Assembly (NCBI GenBank): GCA_964432595.1
Contig: CAYSOF010000026.1
Span: 22,154-86,153, forward strand
From: DASYLJ01 sp964432595
GTDB taxonomy: Bacteria > Desulfobacterota > Binatia > DP-6
DNA: 64,000 nt
Direction: 5' to 3'
Shown: positions 61,051-64,000 of the stretch, one piece after another
Layout of the letters: every line of letters starts with the position of its first letter
Numbering within the stretch: the stretch's first letter is position 1
The notes under the pieces: generated by a model
The model's input: the letters and a program-made list of their open reading frames with translations, nothing else
Told to the model about the DNA's origin: nothing
Databases searched by the model: none
Program-made: the position numbers and the translations under genes

Positions 61051-61565
61051 TGCACGGCCCACTTTCTCGACGAGAACCGCCCTGAAGGCACGTGACGCTT
61101 CGGGAGTAGAAAAGAATCGAACCGGGACAATCTGGAATAGGTGGTCCGAGTAGTAGAGGAGGAACACGCCGGAGCCTTCTCGCCACTTGAGGAAGCCATC
61201 CCACGGAAGCCGGGCGTCCGAGAACTGAGTCGAGGTACGCATACCATCGTGCGCGATCTCCAGCCTGATCGGGACAAGCAGCCTCTTCTGCTGGCGAAAG
61301 GTCCGGGCCGAGTATGCCAGGGGATCCACACCAAGAAGAAGATCAGAAGGTAGAGACCGGGAACAAGGAGAATCACCGGCCAATGCCAGGACGACTCCCT
61401 GGTGACGGCGATTCCGACAACGACGAGATACGCGAAGACAAGCAACAGCCCCAAGAGTGCGAAGGTGCGTCGGGGTCGGAGGTGCACGAATTGCGCCCGT
61501 AGATGATCGGACAGGGCCATCGTGCCTTCGGCACGCACGACAGGCTGTTCAGGACCGGTGCTCAC
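61045..61565 (-). pseudogene. YcxB-like membrane protein, frameshifted (cassette gene)
   Basis: The 5' part (GTG 61565 or ATG 61520) encodes two membrane helices (FALLGLLLVFAYLVVVGIAV and VILLVPGLYLLIFFLVW). The 3' part is in the adjacent frame and encodes a YcxB-type domain (ARTFRQQKRLLVPIRLEIAH, LPWDGFLKWREGSGVFLLYY, then IVPVRFF) ending at TAA inside attC D. The frames join cleanly if one base is added in the G4 run at 61320-61323 (C4 on the coding strand). It is either a single-base deletion or an assembly error. Function of YcxB domains is unknown. Confidence 0.7.
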
Positions 61566-61575
61566 AAGCAGCGCA

Positions 61576-61728
61576 ACCTAACACCCAGTAGACGGACCCA
61601 TCTAATCCCACCCGACGTGCACGGCACGCCGTCTATCCCGACGCGGCATGCCCCGCTTCTCCAGCGGCAACCTTTCGCGACACCTGCTGAAGTACGGACG
61701 CAGCGCGTGCGCCCCGCCGGTGTTATCT
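61576..61728 (-). repeat. Degenerate attC-like site E
   Basis: A clear minus-strand GTTAGGT core (61582-61576) just before the YcxB-like gene. The best partner is AGATAAC (61728-61722), which breaks the RYYYAAC consensus but extends pairing as TAACAC with GTGTTA. At 153 bp it would be a long attC. The GTTAGGT core is convincing; the partner is not. Confidence 0.45.
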
Positions 61729-61742
61729 CGCAAACGCCCGCG

Positions 61743-62001
61743 GTCTAACGCCGCCGCTCTCGCCGGTCGGAACTTCGCATCCAGAAAGGATGGCGCCCCC
61801 GCGAGACGGTTCACGTGCCCAACCGGCTTCATGCGAAGCTCCAGCCCATGGCCGCCAGGCCGCGCGGAGACCACCATGGCAGCCGTACCGAGCGCATCGA
61901 CACCATCGAGACAGCCGTCACCGACCATACGAGCCGGCAAGCTAGTCCCCTACGCTGTCGGAGTAAAGACTCGCTCCGGAGCGCTCTACCCGGCGGACCC
62001 G
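61743..62001. other. Gene-free junction between argC and the cassette array, with an orphan attC-type core
   Basis: Contains a minus-strand GGCGTTAGAC core (61752-61743). Upstream pairing to CCGTCTCGC near 61810 is possible but no consensus partner exists, so it may be a decayed attC or the remains of an attI-like point. The rest, up to the argC stop at 62002, shows no gene, no integrase fragment and no clear promoter. Confidence 0.4.
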
Positions 62002-63036
62002 CTACGGAACGAGCGCCGGCGCCTCGAGACCCACCGCCTCCGGCAGGCCGAGCATCAGGTTCATCGACTGCACGGCCTGCCCCGCTGCGCCCTTTCCCAG
62101 GTTGTCGATGGCCGTGACGACGATCGCGTGCCCCGCCCGCGCGTCCCAATGCCAGCCGACGGCGCACCGGTTCGTCCCGCGCACCTCGCGCAGCTCCGGC
62201 GGCGTCGAGTCGCGCAGCACGACGAACGGCTCCGAGTCATACGCAGCGTGGAACAGCTCCGAGAGCCGCGCTGCATCCCCAGCCCCACGCACGTACATCG
62301 TGCTCAGTATCCCCCGACTCACCGGCAACAGATGCGGCACGAAGATCGGCGGCGCAGTCGCCCCGCCGACGCGCAGCTCCTGCTCGATCTCCGGCGCATG
62401 CCGATGCGTCCCGATCCCGTACGGCCGGAAGTTCTCGTTCACCTCGGCGAAGAGCTGCTCGACCTTGGCGCTCCGCCCCGCCCCCGTCGTCCCGGACTTC
62501 GCATCGATGACGACCGGCTCGCTGACGAGACCCGCCCGCGCCAGCGGCAGCAGCCCGAGCAGCGCCCCCGTCGGATAGCACCCCGGGTTCGCCACGAGCC
62601 GCGCCTCGCGGATCTTCGACCGATGCGCCTCCGGCAACCCGTACACCGCCTCGGCCAGCAGCTCCGGTGCGGGATGCGCGCCGTACGTCTTCGCGTACAC
62701 GTCGAGATCGTGGATGCGGAAGTCGGCCGAGATGTCGACGACCTTCTTCCCCGCCTCGAGCAGCCGCTTCACGTGCGCAGCGGCTGCGCCATGCGGCAGC
62801 GCCGTGAAGACGATGTCGCCCGGCGCGGCGACCGCGGCCTCCGGCGCCGACAACATCGTGTCGACGATGCCGGTCAGGAACGGATAGATCTCGGACGCGC
62901 GACGGTCGCGATACTGCTCGGACGAGAGGAACGAGATCTCGACGGCAGGATGTCGCGCCAGGTAGCGCAGCAGCTCGACGCCGGCGTAGCCGGTGGCACC
63001 GAGTACCGCGACTGGCGTTCGCGCGCCCGTGGTCAT
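62002..63036 (-). CDS. argC: N-acetyl-gamma-glutamyl-phosphate reductase
   Basis: Third step of arginine synthesis: NADPH reduction of N-acetylglutamyl phosphate. It has 344 residues. The NADP motif GATGYAGVELLRYL is at about 13-26, the catalytic Cys in VANPGCYPTGALL, and the C-terminal GHAIVVTAIDNLGKGAAGQA is typical. It lies 40 bp after rpsI, an association seen in other deep lineages. Confidence 0.96.
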   Translation of the reverse strand: MTTGARTPVAVLGATGYAGVELLRYLARHPAVEISFLSSEQYRDRRASEIYPFLTGIVDTMLSAPEAAVAAPGDIVFTALPHGAAAAHVKRLLEAGKKVVDISADFRIHDLDVYAKTYGAHPAPELLAEAVYGLPEAHRSKIREARLVANPGCYPTGALLGLLPLARAGLVSEPVVIDAKSGTTGAGRSAKVEQLFAEVNENFRPYGIGTHRHAPEIEQELRVGGATAPPIFVPHLLPVSRGILSTMYVRGAGDAARLSELFHAAYDSEPFVVLRDSTPPELREVRGTNRCAVGWHWDARAGHAIVVTAIDNLGKGAAGQAVQSMNLMLGLPEAVGLEAPALVP

Positions 63037-63076
63037 GCGGGCACGTTACGCGACGCGCCCCACGGTGGCAACGCGA

Positions 63077-63475
63077 CTAGCGCTTCGAGTACTGCGGGCG
63101 CTTGCGCGCCTTGTGCCGGCCGTACTTCTTGCGCTCGACCTCGCGCGAGTCGCGCGTGATGAAGCCCGCCTTCTTGAGCACCGGCCGGTACTCCGGATTG
63201 ATCTGCAGCAGCGCGCGCGTGATGCCGTGACGGATGGCCACCGCCTGCGCCGCGACGCCGCCGCCGTAGACGTTCACCTCGGCGCGGAACTGGCCCTGCG
63301 TCGCGGTGACCTCGAACGGCTGGTTCACGATCATGCGCGACGTCTCGCGACCGAAGTAGTCGTCGAGCGTGCGCTGATTGACGACGACCTCGCCCTGCCC
63401 GGTGCGCAACCGCACACGCGCGACCGACGACTTCCGCTTGCCCGTACCCCAGACGACGTTCTGATCAGCACTCAT
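63077..63475 (-). CDS. rpsI: 30S ribosomal protein S9
   Basis: P-site contact protein. It has 132 residues: GTGKRKSSVARVRLRTGQGE, GGVAAQAVAIRHGITRALL, and the universal C-terminal tail KYGRHKARKRPQYSKR whose last Arg touches P-site tRNA. 14 bp after rplM. Confidence 0.97.
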   Translation of the reverse strand: MSADQNVVWGTGKRKSSVARVRLRTGQGEVVVNQRTLDDYFGRETSRMIVNQPFEVTATQGQFRAEVNVYGGGVAAQAVAIRHGITRALLQINPEYRPVLKKAGFITRDSREVERKKYGRHKARKRPQYSKR

Positions 63476-63489
63476 TCGATGGTTCTCTC

Positions 63490-63933
63490 TCAGGCGAGCG
63501 GCTCGGGCTTCTGAGCCCGGTGCGGATGGTCGGCGCCGGTGTAGACCTTGAGCTTCGTGGCAAGGCGGCGGCCGAGACGGTTCTTCGGAAGCATGCCCTC
63601 GACCGCCTCGTGGATGAGGCGCTCCGGGTTCTTCTGCAGCAGCTCTCCGGCGCTCGCGCGGCGAATGCCGCCCGGGTAGCCGGAGTGACGGACGTACGTC
63701 TTGTCCGTGAGCTTCTTGCCGGTGAGCTTGATGGCACCGGCGTTGATGACGATCACGAAGTCACCCGCATCGACGTGCGGCGAGTACCCCGGGTTGTTCT
63801 TGCCACGGAGCGCGCTGGCGATCCGGCTGGCGAGACGCCCGAGGACCTGGCCCTCGGCGTCGGCGATGTACCACCGGCGGTTGGCGCGCGCCTCTTCCGT
63901 GGTCAGGCTCCGGGTGACTCGTGTGGTCGACAT
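63490..63933 (-). CDS. rplM: 50S ribosomal protein L13
   Basis: Early assembly protein. It has 147 residues from ATG 63933 (MSTTRVTRSL), with GAGAGA upstream; a TTG five codons earlier is unlikely. It carries RRWYIADAEGQVLGRLASRI, GMLPKNRLGRRL and KVYTGADHPHRAQKPE. Confidence 0.96.
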   Translation of the reverse strand: MSTTRVTRSLTTEEARANRRWYIADAEGQVLGRLASRIASALRGKNNPGYSPHVDAGDFVIVINAGAIKLTGKKLTDKTYVRHSGYPGGIRRASAGELLQKNPERLIHEAVEGMLPKNRLGRRLATKLKVYTGADHPHRAQKPEPLA

Positions 63934-63967
63934 CAATTCTCTCGACAAATGCTCTGGGGAAAGTGGA

Positions 63968-64000
63968 CGGGGCCGACGAGACTCGAACTCGCGACCTCCG
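63968..64000 (-). tRNA. tRNA 3' end (partial, cut by window edge)
   Basis: The last bases read on the minus strand give a T-arm (GCGAG, TTCGAGT, CTCGT) and the 3' acceptor strand CGGCCCC. The anticodon lies outside the window. The implied GGGGCCG acceptor would suit a tRNA-Ala, among others. Confidence 0.75.

Larger units (their letters stand above)
59131..61749 (-). mobile_element. Integron gene-cassette array without integrase (CALIN-type)
   Basis: Four well-formed attC sites, plus one or two degenerate ones, alternate with short minus-strand genes. Reading the minus strand, each site starts RYYYAAC and ends GTTRRRY with L-box-like inner arms, and the gene precedes its attC. Cutting at G^TTRRRY gives cassettes of about 59137-59803, 59804-60526, 60527-60963 and 60964-61581. 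No tyrosine recombinase gene is in the window. Readthrough from rplM-rpsI-argC on the same strand could express the first cassettes. Confidence 0.88.

Noticed and set aside
60960..61565. Single 201-residue protein from the YcxB-like cassette
   Set aside because: Only its first about 85 residues look like protein (two membrane helices). After 61320 the YcxB-like sequence is in another frame, so a frameshift explains it better.
61743..62001. Integrase gene or intact attI at the head of the array
   Set aside because: No tyrosine-recombinase coding sequence on either strand; only one orphan core sequence, so attI is not claimed.

Overview
This 64 kb window is high-GC DNA from a Gram-negative bacterium. 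It carries LptD, LptF and LptG for lipopolysaccharide export, a type II secretion or pseudopilus module, and zinc-binding forms of several ribosomal proteins (S14, S4, L24, L33, L36). The mix recalls deep deltaproteobacterial-type lineages (Myxococcota, Desulfobacterota, Binatota); that placement is an inference and no marker here fixes it. Almost all genes lie on the minus strand, and many neighbours are coupled by 1-8 bp ATGA, GTGA or TGATG overlaps.

Layout in plus coordinates. 1-3.6 kb: gspG (cut by the window edge), gspF and gspE. 3.7-6.6 kb: nucleotide-sugar genes rmd, gmd and rfbB. 6.6-7.2 kb: a gene-free stretch packed with long inverted repeats. 7.2-20.5 kb: a gene train that reads argS, SPOR protein, trpE-G-D-C-F-B-A, folC, lptD in transcription order. 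20.7-52 kb: a continuous translation and transcription supercluster. It starts at a strong promoter near 51.98 kb and reads tRNA-Thr, Tyr, Gly, Thr, rpmG, tRNA-Trp, secE, nusG, rplKAJL, rpoBC, rpsLG, fusA, tuf, then the S10, spc and alpha operons to rplQ. 52.0-55.7 kb: rlmB, divergent from the plus-strand genes lptF, lptG and a YbaK-like gene. 55.7-58.8 kb: accessory genes, including a glutaredoxin/CcdA-like fusion, a DUF2267 protein, hicB with a frameshifted hicA, a VOC protein and a small membrane protein. 59.1-61.75 kb: an integron cassette array. 62-64 kb: argC, rpsI, rplM and the 3' end of a tRNA.

The most notable part is 59.13-61.75 kb. Four well-formed attC sites (61-93 bp) and one or two degenerate ones separate cassettes that all face the minus strand. 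The cassettes carry a BrnT-type toxin with a partner protein, a GIY-YIG-like protein behind a 62-residue ORF, an HNH nuclease, and a frameshifted YcxB-like membrane protein. No integrase gene is in the window, so this is a CALIN-type array (attC cluster lacking an integrase) sitting downstream of argC. Three cassette genes run into their attC site, stop at the same attC-borne TGA and gain similar C-terminal tails.

Other points of interest are an rpoC segment (about residues 100-288) that looks alphaproteobacterial in sequence and codon use, a perfectly duplicated 30-nt palindrome in two operon gaps 19 kb apart, a four-unit degenerate repeat beside the cassette array, and an AMIN-like domain at the N-terminus of LptD. 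All calls come from reading the sequence and recalling families; no database search was run.
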